Part shown: positions 16,181 to 24,024 of the stretch, in pieces | Layout of the letters: every line of letters starts with the position of its first letter | Position numbering within the stretch: the stretch's first letter is position 1 | The notes under the pieces: model-generated | The model's database searches: none | What the model saw: the letters and a program-made list of their open reading frames with translations, nothing else | Told to the model about the DNA's origin: nothing | Assembly: GCA_910584845.1 (NCBI GenBank) | Contig: CAJUDH010000006.1 | Location: 112,820 to 176,819 of the forward strand | Source: an uncultured Lachnospiraceae bacterium | GTDB lineage: Bacteria > Bacillota > Clostridia > Lachnospirales > Lachnospiraceae | Direction: 5' to 3' | Length of the DNA stretch: 64,000 nucleotides | Position numbers and translations under genes: made by a program

Positions 16181-16862
16181 TCATTTAGCGAAAAGTTCTA
16201 TCAATACAATCTCCGGGCGGTTATGGAAGCGGATAAGTTTTAAACAGTTCCGGGCGGTGGGAGAGCAGGACGGTATAGCCTCTTTCGCCGTCAAGCAGGT
16301 TTTCTAATTTTGTACCGGCCATAGAAGGTACTTCCCCAAACTTATCACCCTTAACTGTAAAATCGGGATCAGAAAGCCTGATAAGCATAATCTTTTCACC
16401 ATCCTGTTCCAGCCAAACGGCTTTATCTTCAAGCACAGTCACGCCAGCCGTTTCAAGGCCGTTTCTGAGCTGGCTATATTCTGGCAGGTGGGCTTCGTGG
16501 TTGCCTGCCACATAGTAAACGGGGGCAATCTGGACGGCCTCTTTTGCAAAAGAAAGGGCAGTGCCAATGTCTGTATGCGAGGAATCCACAAAATCCCCTG
16601 TTATCACGATAATGTCCGGCTTATTTTCGGACAGCATCCGCAGCAGTGTGGAGTTATCCTTTCCAAACTCAGCATTATGAAGGTCAGATACCTGCGCAAT
16701 ACGGAATCCAGAAAACGCGGGCGGGATCCGGTTAGCGGAAATGATAAAGGTACTCACTGTCAAAGCCATGTTTCCCCATACCGTCCATAGGGGCAAAATC
16801 AATAATAGCACGGATACCGTGTAGAATGCGGCTGATTGTTTTGAAGAAAATCTCTTTTTCAT
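16181..16862 (-). pseudogene. Metallophosphoesterase with an internal deletion and frameshift
   Basis: The first 213 codons encode a membrane-anchored calcineurin-like phosphoesterase: an N-terminal hydrophobic segment (about 11-35), then metal motifs VSDLHN, ITGDFVDS, AGNHEA and LLSHRPELF. The frame then stops after KTYPLP at 16221. In another frame the DNA right behind reads RFHNRPEIVLIELFAK to a TGA at 16181-16183, which is the usual C-terminal end of this family. The part between, which should contain the GHxHGG metal motif and some 60 residues, is missing. The gene is therefore a deletion pseudogene lacking an essential metal-binding motif. Confidence 0.8.
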
Positions 16863-16916
16863 TTCTTTTTCCCCGTTTTCACTGTTATGCCCCTAAACAG
16901 GCGGAGCTTTCTGGCA

Positions 16917-17012
16917 TCACATTAAATCCGGGCCACTCCATTTCTCGCGCAGGATGTTCTGCACCCTGACCATAGCCACATATTGTAGCAGCGGTGCTTT
17001 CATATTGCTCAT
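16917..17012 (-). CDS. Small ORF of 31 codons under a consensus promoter
   Basis: A 31-residue reading frame (starts MSNMKAPLLQYV, ends KWSGPDLM) with AAGGAGGG 6 bases before the ATG and a consensus promoter at 17035-17063. I do not recognise the product. It could be a real small protein, a leader peptide for the phosphoesterase pseudogene 54 bp downstream, or the surviving start of a lost gene. Confidence 0.4.
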   Translation of the reverse strand: MSNMKAPLLQYVAMVRVQNILREKWSGPDLM

Positions 17013-17034
17013 GCGCGTCCCTCCTTTTGGCAGC

Positions 17035-17063
17035 ATTATACTATATCTGCCCTTTTATTTCAA
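17035..17063 (-). promoter_or_regulatory. Consensus sigma-A promoter with adjacent palindrome
   Basis: On the minus strand TTGAAA (17058-17063) and TATAAT (17035-17040) are 17 bases apart. A perfect 10-bp palindrome, ATACCGGTAT, sits upstream at 17080-17089 and could be an operator. The promoter drives the small ORF and the phosphoesterase pseudogene. Confidence 0.75.
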
Positions 17064-17210
17064 TGTACTATGCTTTTTGATACCGGTATTATTTTGCGCA
17101 GGATAAACGAAAAAAGACCATACTTTTCTTTTTCGTGCCAGTTGCTATAATGGGTGTTACCCCCTATCGTAGGGATAATACAGCTTTCTGGCAGGCGGCG
17201 GCACGTCAAG

Positions 17211-17379
17211 AACTAGTGTACTGACTCGTTTACTTTCAGCTAAATGACACCGAATGAATTTTCAGCCTGCAAGGCGGCGGAGGGAGGCGATGCGGTGGCA
17301 TCGTTGACCGACAACAACGCAGCAGATGGAAATTCAGGCAAGTCATTTGGCGAAATGTAAATGAGTCAGTACACTAGTT
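17211..17379. mobile_element. MITE-like element, 169 bp, with long imperfect terminal inverted repeats
   Basis: The two ends (17211-17248 and 17342-17379) are inverted repeats of 38 bp with 33 matches. The outer 17 bp are identical and include ACTAGTGTACTGACTC. The interior has no open frame and continues with weak inverted symmetry. No clear target-site duplication can be seen. The form is that of a non-autonomous transposable element that would be mobilised by a transposase encoded elsewhere. Confidence 0.75.
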
Positions 17380-17820
17380 ATGGAGTTTTTAAAGAATCCC
17401 CCGGAGCGGGGGAATGGCCAGCCTGTGGCCTGCTCCACCTACGGTATGGGAAAAGAACCTTTACAAGTGGATGTAAAAGAGGACATAAAAGAAGGGGGAT
17501 AAGTACTGCCAAAAGATGCGGGCAGATGAAAGGTTGACACTTGAAAAATTGCAGAGTATGCCGGATTTCCCTTTGACAGAATGAAAAAATAGAAAGAAGA
17601 AAAGGCAGCAAAAAACAAAACCGTAGGCCGGGAATCTAAAACAGGCCCCGGGCCTTATTTTTTGCCTGGAAAAATAAAATTTTTGTGAATTTGATTAAAA
17701 AAACTTTACAAATTATTTCCGGCGCCATGGATGGGCGGAAAAACCGTCTGCTTTTGTCGTATTTTGTCACATTGATTTTTAGCTTGCGTTAATGTTTATG
17801 TGCCCATAGGAAGAGGATAT
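17380..17820. other. Non-coding stretch with a terminator-like hairpin
   Basis: About 440 bp without a supported gene. A GC-rich stem, AGGCCGGG (17625-17632) with CCCGGGCCT (17647-17655), is followed by a T-run to 17663 and looks like an intrinsic terminator for plus-strand transcription. The sequence before it has short broken frames and may be the end of a decayed gene. Confidence 0.45.
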
Positions 17821-17852
17821 GGGTATAATATAAATATAGGATCGGTATAAGA

Positions 17853-18260
17853 ATGGGCCAGGGAAGCGAAAAAAATTATGTGTGGGTTTTCAAAGGGGAA
17901 AGGATTATTTTAAAGGGAAAAGATATTTGCTATGTGCACACGGAACAACGAAAAATTTTTGTCCACACGTATCAGAAAACGTACCGGGTGGGCGGCAGCC
18001 TAAAGGAAGAGGAGGAAAAGCTGAAGGATCTGCCCATGGTAAAGACCCATAACGCCTATCTTGTACATCTGGATTATCTGGAATCAATAAGTATCAGGGG
18101 AGCAGTCCTGAAAAATGGAGTATGTATCCCCGTAAGCGAAAACCGTTGGAAAAAAGTGCGGGAAACCGTAGAAAAATATTATTATGACAAGCTCCGCAGC
18201 AGGCACAAAATACAAGAAAACGACGCAAAATTACAAAAACAAACAGATTTTAGTCAATGA
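17853..18260 (+). CDS. Stand-alone LytTR DNA-binding domain protein
   Basis: 135 aa consisting almost only of a LytTR domain: ERIILKGKDICYVHTEQRKIFVH, then VKTHNAYLVHLDYLESI and ENRWKKVRETVEKYY. LytTR proteins bind promoter DNA through beta strands. This one has no receiver domain and no sensor kinase beside it, so how its activity is controlled is unclear. The start is uncertain because no good ribosome site is present. TATAAT at 17824-17829 could be a -10 element. Two TTTTGTC repeats lie further upstream, near 17756 and 17764. Confidence 0.75.
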   Translation: MGQGSEKNYVWVFKGERIILKGKDICYVHTEQRKIFVHTYQKTYRVGGSLKEEEEKLKDLPMVKTHNAYLVHLDYLESISIRGAVLKNGVCIPVSENRWKKVRETVEKYYYDKLRSRHKIQENDAKLQKQTDFSQ

Positions 18261-18529
18261 GCCTTGCGTGTGCGGGGAAATTGTGATAATTTTGGTACAC
18301 AACAAAATTCGACAGCGTTCTTGCTGTCAGCCACACATGTCTGCAGAAAGTCTTCTGTGGTGGCGGTAAAAGGTTGCTGTCCACGGCCATGTGCCGTGTA
18401 TGGCAGCGGCCGTGGGGCTTAAGCCTGCCGGTTTGCCAGGGGCCGTGGGCTGGCGGCATATAATTAAGGAGGGTATCCGTATGGTTACGGGGGGGGGCAG
18501 GCCGTGGAACCGTTGCCAGAAAAAACCGA
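18261..18529. other. Palindrome-rich stretch with a doubtful 26-codon ORF and a run of nine G
   Basis: A hairpin, GACAGC (18311-18316) with GCTGTC (18323-18328), and several GC-rich inverted repeats occur. AAGGAGGG (18466-18473) lies 7 bases before an ATG at 18481. The resulting 26-codon frame runs through nine consecutive G (18489-18497) and ends at 18561, overlapping the rpsO promoter. No product is recognised. Confidence 0.35.
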
Positions 18530-18651
18530 TTGACAGCCAAAATGGTCTATGGTATGATTAACCGGCATGAATAGACACCGGGAGCTCAGTCCTTAGGAGG
18601 ACTCCGGCCAGGGGCCTGGTTTCCGGTAAGTATAAAAAAGGAGGAAATCAT
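18530..18651 (+). promoter_or_regulatory. rpsO promoter and structured leader
   Basis: TTGACA (18530-18535) and TATGAT (18553-18558) are 17 bases apart. The roughly 85-base leader folds into stems such as GTCCT/AGGAC and CCGGCCAGG/CCTGGTTTCCGG, just before AAAGGAGG and the ATG. S15 represses its own synthesis through leader structures in several bacteria, so this leader is a candidate S15 binding site. Confidence 0.7.
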
Positions 18652-18918
18652 ATGATTTCAAAGGAAAAAAAAGCAGCGATTATTGAACAGTATGGCAGAA
18701 AGCCTGGCGATACCGGTTCACCGGAAGTTCAGATTGCTATTTTGACTGCCAGGATCGCAGAACTGACGGAACATTTGCAGAAGAACAAGAAGGACCATCA
18801 TTCCCGCCGGGGCTTGCTTAAGATGGTAGGCCAGAGGCGTGGGCTGCTGGATTATCTGAAAAGGACGGATTTGGACGGATACCGTGCTTTGATTGAGAAG
18901 CTGGGTATTCGTAAATAA
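18652..18918 (+). CDS. rpsO: Small-subunit ribosomal protein S15
   Basis: 88 aa, standard length. It binds the central domain of 16S rRNA early in 30S assembly and contributes to an intersubunit bridge. The motifs GDTGSPEVQIAILTARI, HHSRRGLLKMVGQRRGLLDYL and a final ALIEKLGIRK are diagnostic. AAAGGAGG lies 8 bases before the ATG. pnp follows, an arrangement seen in many bacteria, with a hairpin and a long leader between them that may set the ratio of the two products. Confidence 0.98.
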   Translation: MISKEKKAAIIEQYGRKPGDTGSPEVQIAILTARIAELTEHLQKNKKDHHSRRGLLKMVGQRRGLLDYLKRTDLDGYRALIEKLGIRK

Positions 18919-18930
18919 GGAAGGCAGCAA

Positions 18931-18952
18931 GGGTGGAGAAGTCTCTCCACCC
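18931..18952 (+). terminator. Hairpin after rpsO, possible attenuator
   Basis: GGGTGGAGA (18931-18939) pairs with TCTCCACCC (18944-18952) over a 4-base loop. The following TATATTTG is a weak T-run, so it may terminate only part of the transcription towards pnp. Confidence 0.6.
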
Positions 18953-19003
18953 TATATTTGCATATGGGAATCCGCCGGATTTTCCTGTGTGTACAAGGTT
19001 CCC

Positions 19004-19093
19004 TTTTTCAGAAGACATGCCCGAGACGACTGCTGTGTGCATAAATTTTATTCTTTATGCGCAGAGCAGTAGTTTCGGAGTCTTCTGGAAAAA
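19004..19093 (+). promoter_or_regulatory. Long stem-loop in the pnp leader
   Basis: A 90-base near-palindrome ends about 30 bases before the pnp start. TTTTTCAGAAGAC (19004-19016) pairs with GTCTTCTGGAAAAA (19080-19093), and the inner CCGA, ACTGCT and TGCATAAA find partners in TCGG, AGCAGT and TTTATGCG. Long double-stranded pnp leaders are RNase III targets for autoregulation in enterobacteria. A similar role here is inferred. Confidence 0.65.
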
Positions 19094-19124
19094 GTAGTAT
19101 ATAAACAGAAAAGGAGATGACGAC

Positions 19125-21218
19125 ATGTACAAAAGTTTTAGTATGGAATTAGCCGGAAGGACGCTGACGGTGGACATAGGTAGGGTGGCCAAGCAAGCCA
19201 ACGGCGCAGCGTTTATGCACTATGGGGATACTACGGTTTTGTCTACTGCCACTGCGTCAAGCAAGCCTAGGGAAGGGATTGACTTTTTCCCGTTGAGCGT
19301 GGAGTTTGAAGAAAAGTTATATTCTGTTGGGAAAATCCCGGGGGGCTTTAACCGGAGGGAAGGGAAAGCATCGGAAAACGCCGTCCTTACGGCCCGCGTT
19401 ATCGACCGGCCCATGCGGCCCCTGTTCCCGAAAGATTACCGCAACGACGTGACCTTAGACAATGTGGTTATGTCTGTGGATCCGGATTGCAGCCCGGAAT
19501 ATACCGCAATGCTCGGATCGGCTATCGCCACCTGCATTTCGGACATCCCTTTTGACGGGCCCTGCGCCACCACGCAAATCGGGCTAATTGACGGCGAATT
19601 TATCGTGAACCCCACCAGCGACCAAAAAAGGGAATCGGATATGGCATTGACGGTGGCTTCCACCAGGGAAAAAGTCATTATGATTGAGGCCGGGGCCAAG
19701 GAAGTGCCGGAGCAGGTTATGCTGGATGCCATTTACAAAGCCCATGAGGTGAACCAGGAGATTATCCGGTTTATTGACACGATTGTGGCTGAGTGCGGCA
19801 AACCAAAGCATTCCTATGAGAGCTGTGCCGTTCCGGAAGAACTGTTTGAGGCTATGAAAGAAATCGTGCCCCCCCAGGATATGGAATCGGCCGTGTTTAC
19901 GGATGACAAACAGACACGGGAGGAAAATATCCGCCAGGTCACGGCAAAACTGGAAGAAGCTTTTGCCGGCCGTGAGGAATGGCTGGCCGTGTTAGGGGAG
20001 GCCGTTTACCAATATCAGAAGAAAACGGTCCGAAAAATGATCCTGAAAGACCACAAACGGCCGGACGGCCGCAGCCTGACCCAGATCCGGCCCTTGGCGG
20101 CGGAGGTTGATATTTTGCCCAGGGTCCATGGTTCCGGTATGTTTACCCGCGGCCAAACCCAGATTTTAAATGTCTGCACCCTGGCGCCTTTGTCGGAAGC
20201 ACAAAGGCTGGACGGGCTGGACGAGATGGAAACTTCCAAACGCTATATGCACCATTATAATTTCCCGTCCTTTTCTGTGGGGGAAACCAAGCCGTCCAGG
20301 GGGCCGGGCCGCCGGGAGATCGGCCATGGGGCACTGGCAGAGCGGGCATTGGTTCCGGTGCTGCCAAGCGAGGATCAGTTCCCTTATGCGATCCGTACCG
20401 TATCCGAAACCATGGAGTCCAACGGCTCCACTTCCCAGGCCAGTATCTGTGCGTCTACGCTGTCGCTGATGGCGGCGGGCGTACCTATAAAGGCTATGGT
20501 GGCCGGCATTTCCTGTGGCCTGGTAACCGGGGAATCGGATGACGATTATGTGGTGCTGACGGATATACAAGGTTTGGAAGATTTCTTTGGGGATATGGAT
20601 TTTAAAGTGGGGGGCACCCACAAGGGGATAACCGCCATTCAGATGGATATTAAAATCCACGGCCTGACCCGCCCGATCGTGGAAGAGGCCATTGCCCGGA
20701 CCCGGGAGGCCAGGATGTATATTTTGGACGAAGTTATGGCCCCGGTGATTTCCGAACCCAGGAAAGAAGTTGGCAAATATGCGCCGAAGATTGACCAGAT
20801 TACCATTGACCCCCAGAAAATCGGGGATGTGGTGGGCAAACAAGGCTGCGTGATCAATAAAATCATTGAGGATACCGGAGTAAAGATTGATATTTCCGAA
20901 GAAGGCCGCGTGGATATTTGCGGTACAGACAAGGAAATGATCGAGAAAGCGAAAAAGATCATCCGGGATATTGTAACGGATGTGGAACCAGGCCAGATCC
21001 TTACAGGCAAAGTGGTAAGGATCATGCCATTTGGCGCCTTCGTGGAGCTGAAACCCAAAAAGGACGGCATGGTGCATATTTCACGGCTGTCTGACCGGCG
21101 GGTGGAAAAAGTGGAAGACGTAGTAAACATTGGCGACAGGGTGACCGTAAAAGTGCTGGATATTGACAAGATGGGAAAAATCAGCCTGAGCATGAAGCCA
21201 GGGGATTTAGGCAAATAA
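19125..21218 (+). CDS. pnp: Polyribonucleotide nucleotidyltransferase (PNPase)
   Basis: 697 aa, full length. It degrades RNA 3' to 5' by phosphorolysis as a trimeric ring. Domain order: RNase PH-like 1 (about 10-210, with FNRREGKASENAVLTARVIDR), alpha-helical linker (about 240-310), RNase PH-like 2 (about 315-545, with RGPGRREIGHGALAERAL), KH (about 555-610, GxxG as GKQG) and S1 (about 622-692, GKVVRIMPFGAFVELKP). AAAGGAG precedes the ATG. It follows rpsO and the leader hairpin. Confidence 0.98.
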   Translation: MYKSFSMELAGRTLTVDIGRVAKQANGAAFMHYGDTTVLSTATASSKPREGIDFFPLSVEFEEKLYSVGKIPGGFNRREGKASENAVLTARVIDRPMRPLFPKDYRNDVTLDNVVMSVDPDCSPEYTAMLGSAIATCISDIPFDGPCATTQIGLIDGEFIVNPTSDQKRESDMALTVASTREKVIMIEAGAKEVPEQVMLDAIYKAHEVNQEIIRFIDTIVAECGKPKHSYESCAVPEELFEAMKEIVPPQDMESAVFTDDKQTREENIRQVTAKLEEAFAGREEWLAVLGEAVYQYQKKTVRKMILKDHKRPDGRSLTQIRPLAAEVDILPRVHGSGMFTRGQTQILNVCTLAPLSEAQRLDGLDEMETSKRYMHHYNFPSFSVGETKPSRGPGRREIGHGALAERALVPVLPSEDQFPYAIRTVSETMESNGSTSQASICASTLSLMAAGVPIKAMVAGISCGLVTGESDDDYVVLTDIQGLEDFFGDMDFKVGGTHKGITAIQMDIKIHGLTRPIVEEAIARTREARMYILDEVMAPVISEPRKEVGKYAPKIDQITIDPQKIGDVVGKQGCVINKIIEDTGVKIDISEEGRVDICGTDKEMIEKAKKIIRDIVTDVEPGQILTGKVVRIMPFGAFVELKPKKDGMVHISRLSDRRVEKVEDVVNIGDRVTVKVLDIDKMGKISLSMKPGDLGK

Positions 21219-21236
21219 AACAAATGAGGGATGTTT

Positions 21237-22814
21237 ATGAAAAGTAAATTTCTGATAGCGGGGATGATGGCAGGGGTTATGGCGGCGGCCATGCCGGTGA
21301 CGGCTTTTGCTTCCACCCTGGTGCCAAGCCTGGAACTGCCGGAAAAAGGGGCAGATGAAGCCGTGGCGGAAGCGCCGGACCTGCCGGATGCGGGAGGGAC
21401 GGTGGTGGAGGGTGCCCTGCCTGTGCCGGAAGAGGGCAGTAAGCCGGACGCCTCCCACACAGGCGGGGAGGGCACCATAACCGCGCCCCCCACGGTCCAG
21501 GAAGGCAGCGGTACGGACCATGCACCCGAGGCGCCCCCCACGGTCCAGGAAGGCGGCGGTGCGGGCCATGCACCCGAGGCGCCCCCCGCGGTCCAGGAAG
21601 GCGGCGGTATGGATCATGCACCCGAGGCGCCCCCCACGGTCCAGGAAGGCGGCGGTTTGCCCCCATCCCCTTCTACAGGGACGGAAAACAGTGGTTCCCA
21701 AGTGGTTGAATCCGGCAGGGGCCGCTCCCAGGTGGTTGGCCCGGGGACGGGTCCGGGGCTGTCTTACCCTGCTGCAAACAGAGACCCTTCGGAGCTGCCT
21801 GGCATCCCTGCATTAAACCCTTCTTCCATAGTGCCGGGAAGGCTGGACTATTTTTCGGAACCGGTTTCCAACCCTGTGGTGGAAGTGGTAGAAAAATATA
21901 CTTATGACATGATGGTTCAGGATTTAAACGATATGCAGTCCCGTTATGGCCAACGGCTTCGCGTGAATGTGATCGGAACTTCCCTGGACGGACGGAATTT
22001 ATATGAAGTGGTTTTAGGCAACCCCAATGCAAAAAAGCATGTGCTTATCCAAGCCGGTATCCACGCCAGGGAATATATGACCCCTTTGGTGGCAATGAAG
22101 CAGATCGAATACGGGCTGGAATTTTATGACCACGGCAGCTATGAGGGGCGTTTCATATCGGATATCCTCCAGGAAGTGGCAGTGCATTTTGTGCCCATGG
22201 CAAATCCGGATGGTATCCTTATTAGCCAGTTTGGCGTGGATGCCCTCCAATCGGAAGAGTGGAAACAGGCAGTACGGCAGTGTTATGCTGACGACCTGGC
22301 AGAAGGCCGCACGTCATCGGCTTTTGAACGGTATCTGGTCTATTGGAAGGCCAATGCCCGGGGCGTGAACCTAAATGGGAATTTTCCTGCCAATTGGGAT
22401 TTGGTGGGGAGCCCGCCGAAGCCTTCCTATGCTTCCTATAAAGGGGAGGCGCCCCTTTCCGAACCGGAAACAAAAGCCCTGGCCGACCTGGCGGCCTCCA
22501 GGGATTGGGTGGCTACGGCCAGCTACCACAGTATGGGGAATATCATATATTGGGATTATGACGGCAACCGGGTGAGGGAGGAATCGGCCAGCCTGGTGGA
22601 ACTGGTTGCCGCGTCTACCGGCTATCGGCCTGCGGGAAGCAGCGGCCATGGCGGATTTAAAGACTGGATGCAGATAAAAGACAATCCGGCGCCCGGTGTG
22701 ACCATTGAGATGGGGGGAGTGTCGTGCCCGTTGCCCCTGTCTGAATACACGGATGTCTGGGAGAGGAATAAAATGGTTTGGATCTTGCTGGCCAAATACG
22801 CTATGGAACACTAA
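21237..22814 (+). CDS. Secreted M14 (zinc carboxypeptidase-like) protein with 16-residue linker repeats
   Basis: 525 aa from the ATG at 21237; the in-frame ATG at 21231 abuts GAGGG and is too close to it. A signal peptide ends near AFA (about residue 25). A Pro/Glu-rich linker to about residue 215 holds 16-residue repeats of APPTVQEGGG-HAPE type. The C-terminal M14 domain has zinc ligands His276 and Glu279 (IHARE), His431 (SYHSMG) and catalytic-type Glu491 (TIEMGG). The normally conserved Arg of LNRNF is Gly381 (LNGNF), so substrate binding may differ. Relatives include gamma-D-glutamyl-diaminopimelate peptidases acting on peptidoglycan peptides. Confidence 0.85.
   Translation: MKSKFLIAGMMAGVMAAAMPVTAFASTLVPSLELPEKGADEAVAEAPDLPDAGGTVVEGALPVPEEGSKPDASHTGGEGTITAPPTVQEGSGTDHAPEAPPTVQEGGGAGHAPEAPPAVQEGGGMDHAPEAPPTVQEGGGLPPSPSTGTENSGSQVVESGRGRSQVVGPGTGPGLSYPAANRDPSELPGIPALNPSSIVPGRLDYFSEPVSNPVVEVVEKYTYDMMVQDLNDMQSRYGQRLRVNVIGTSLDGRNLYEVVLGNPNAKKHVLIQAGIHAREYMTPLVAMKQIEYGLEFYDHGSYEGRFISDILQEVAVHFVPMANPDGILISQFGVDALQSEEWKQAVRQCYADDLAEGRTSSAFERYLVYWKANARGVNLNGNFPANWDLVGSPPKPSYASYKGEAPLSEPETKALADLAASRDWVATASYHSMGNIIYWDYDGNRVREESASLVELVAASTGYRPAGSSGHGGFKDWMQIKDNPAPGVTIEMGGVSCPLPLSEYTDVWERNKMVWILLAKYAMEH
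21483..21658 (+). repeat. 48-bp tandem repeat inside the M14 gene
   Basis: Copies start at 21483, 21531, 21579 and 21627, the last one partial. The unit is a multiple of three, so copy-number change keeps the reading frame and only alters linker length. Few substitutions separate the copies. Confidence 0.9.
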
Positions 22815-22821
22815 GATGCCC

Positions 22822-22869
22822 CTGGCGGGAAGCGGTTTAATTGTAGTGCCGTTTTCCCGCCAGTTTTTT
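22822..22869 (+). terminator. Intrinsic terminator after the M14 gene
   Basis: CTGGCGGGAA (22822-22831) pairs with TTCCCGCCAG (22854-22863), followed by six T. Confidence 0.9.
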
Positions 22870-22942
22870 ATATTACGGGATGCTTAATTGGGGATTCGGA
22901 TTATATTTGTTTATGCATAAAGCACACGGAATGGAGGAGAAA

Positions 22943-23743
22943 ATGATTTCTGACACACATGTACACACCAGTTTTTCCAAAGACAGCACGGCGGCGCCGC
23001 CGGCCCAGGTAGAACGGTGCCTCGCTTTGGGGATGAAAGAAGTATGTATTACAGACCATCATGATTATCAGGCAAATGCCGGAGAAAATGATTTCGTGTT
23101 GGATTTTTCGGACTATCTGCCTTATATGGAAAGGCTCCGTCAAAGGTATGCGGGCCGTATCCGGGTGAATGTGGGCGTGGAGCTGGGGCTGCAGCTTCGT
23201 GTCCGGCCGGAGCTGGAGGCCCTTGCCAATTCCCTGAAAGTGGATTACCTGATTGGCTCCAGCCATTTTGTCGACGGGAAAGACCCTTATTTTCCTGAAT
23301 TTTTTGAGGGGAAAAGCGAGAAAGAGGCTTATGGCCGCTATTTCCAGGTGACCCTTGAGCGGATCCGGGCCATGGATTGTTTTGACGCCTTCGGCCATTT
23401 GGATTATATTGTCCGTTATGGCCCCAATACCAACCGGCATAATACCTACCAGGCCTACCGGGAGTGGATCGGGCCTATTTTGGAAACCTTGATTGAAAAG
23501 GGGAAAGCCCTAGAGTGTAACACAGCCGGCTTCCGCTATGGGCTGGGCCAGCCGAACCCGTCCGAAGATATACTAAGGCATTACCGGTCCCTGGGGGGCG
23601 AACTGATTACCGTCGGTTCCGATGCCCATGAGCCGGGCCACGTGGCATATGGTTTTGACCGGCTGCCTGGCCTGCTAAAATCCTGCGGTTTCCGTTATTA
23701 TACCGTATACCATAGCCGTATCCCGGAATTTATCCCCCTGTAA
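22943..23743 (+). CDS. PHP-domain phosphoesterase of the HisJ histidinol-phosphatase group
   Basis: 266 aa from MISDTHVHTS; the ATG at 22943 follows GGAGGAG, whereas earlier in-frame starts lack a ribosome site. PHP motifs are visible: His6 and His8 in DTHVHTSFS, ITDHHDY, a conserved Glu in GVELGL, SSHFVDG, FGHLDYIVRYG and the last motif SDAHEP. These bind the metal cluster of PHP phosphatases. Histidinol-phosphate phosphatase (histidine pathway step) is the likely function, but no other his gene is adjacent, so another phosphate ester is possible. It is flanked by a terminator upstream and a repeat-bearing gap downstream. Confidence 0.82.
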   Translation: MISDTHVHTSFSKDSTAAPPAQVERCLALGMKEVCITDHHDYQANAGENDFVLDFSDYLPYMERLRQRYAGRIRVNVGVELGLQLRVRPELEALANSLKVDYLIGSSHFVDGKDPYFPEFFEGKSEKEAYGRYFQVTLERIRAMDCFDAFGHLDYIVRYGPNTNRHNTYQAYREWIGPILETLIEKGKALECNTAGFRYGLGQPNPSEDILRHYRSLGGELITVGSDAHEPGHVAYGFDRLPGLLKSCGFRYYTVYHSRIPEFIPL

Positions 23744-24024
23744 TTTTCCGGAATTTCCATCTGCCGCGTTACCGCGGCCCGGTGATGGTTTCGGCCCTGC
23801 CCCAGCAGGGCGGAAGTATCGTTGGCGCCTTTTGCGGGGGCAGGCAGGGCGGAAGTATCTTTGCATGAAAAAAAGTAGAGGGGATTTCGAAGGAAATTTT
23901 AAAATTCATTGAAAAAGGAAAGCCATTTATGGTATAATTAACACGATTTTGCATTTTTTGTCAAAAAAAGGACAGGGCATTGTGGGCAAGGGAAGTTTGA
24001 TCAGGAAAAAATAGGGAGGATACG
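23744..24024 (+). promoter_or_regulatory. Gap with a 16-bp direct repeat and the Na/Pi gene promoter
   Basis: GCAGGGCGGAAGTATC occurs at 23805-23820 and 23845-23859, the second copy one base off alignment. A hairpin, CCCTGC (23795-23800) with GCAGGG (23805-23810), precedes it. A promoter with TTGAAA (23909-23914), an 18-base spacer and TATAAT (23933-23938) lies about 90 bp before the transporter gene. Confidence 0.65.

Noticed and set aside
15957..16184. Minus-strand ORF of 75 codons downstream of the phosphoesterase pseudogene
   Set aside because: No ribosome site and no recognisable product; its start overlaps the pseudogene tail.
17378..17611. Minus-strand ORF of 77 codons
   Set aside because: It begins inside the gap, has no ribosome site and no recognisable domain, and runs up to the MITE-like element.
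20166..21077. Long minus-strand ORF opposite pnp
   Set aside because: It is a shadow of the pnp reading frame caused by biased codon use; pnp is complete and recognisable.
21277..21666. Minus-strand repetitive ORF opposite the M14 linker
   Set aside because: It mirrors the coding repeat of the M14 gene, has no ribosome site and encodes a low-complexity Arg/Pro peptide.
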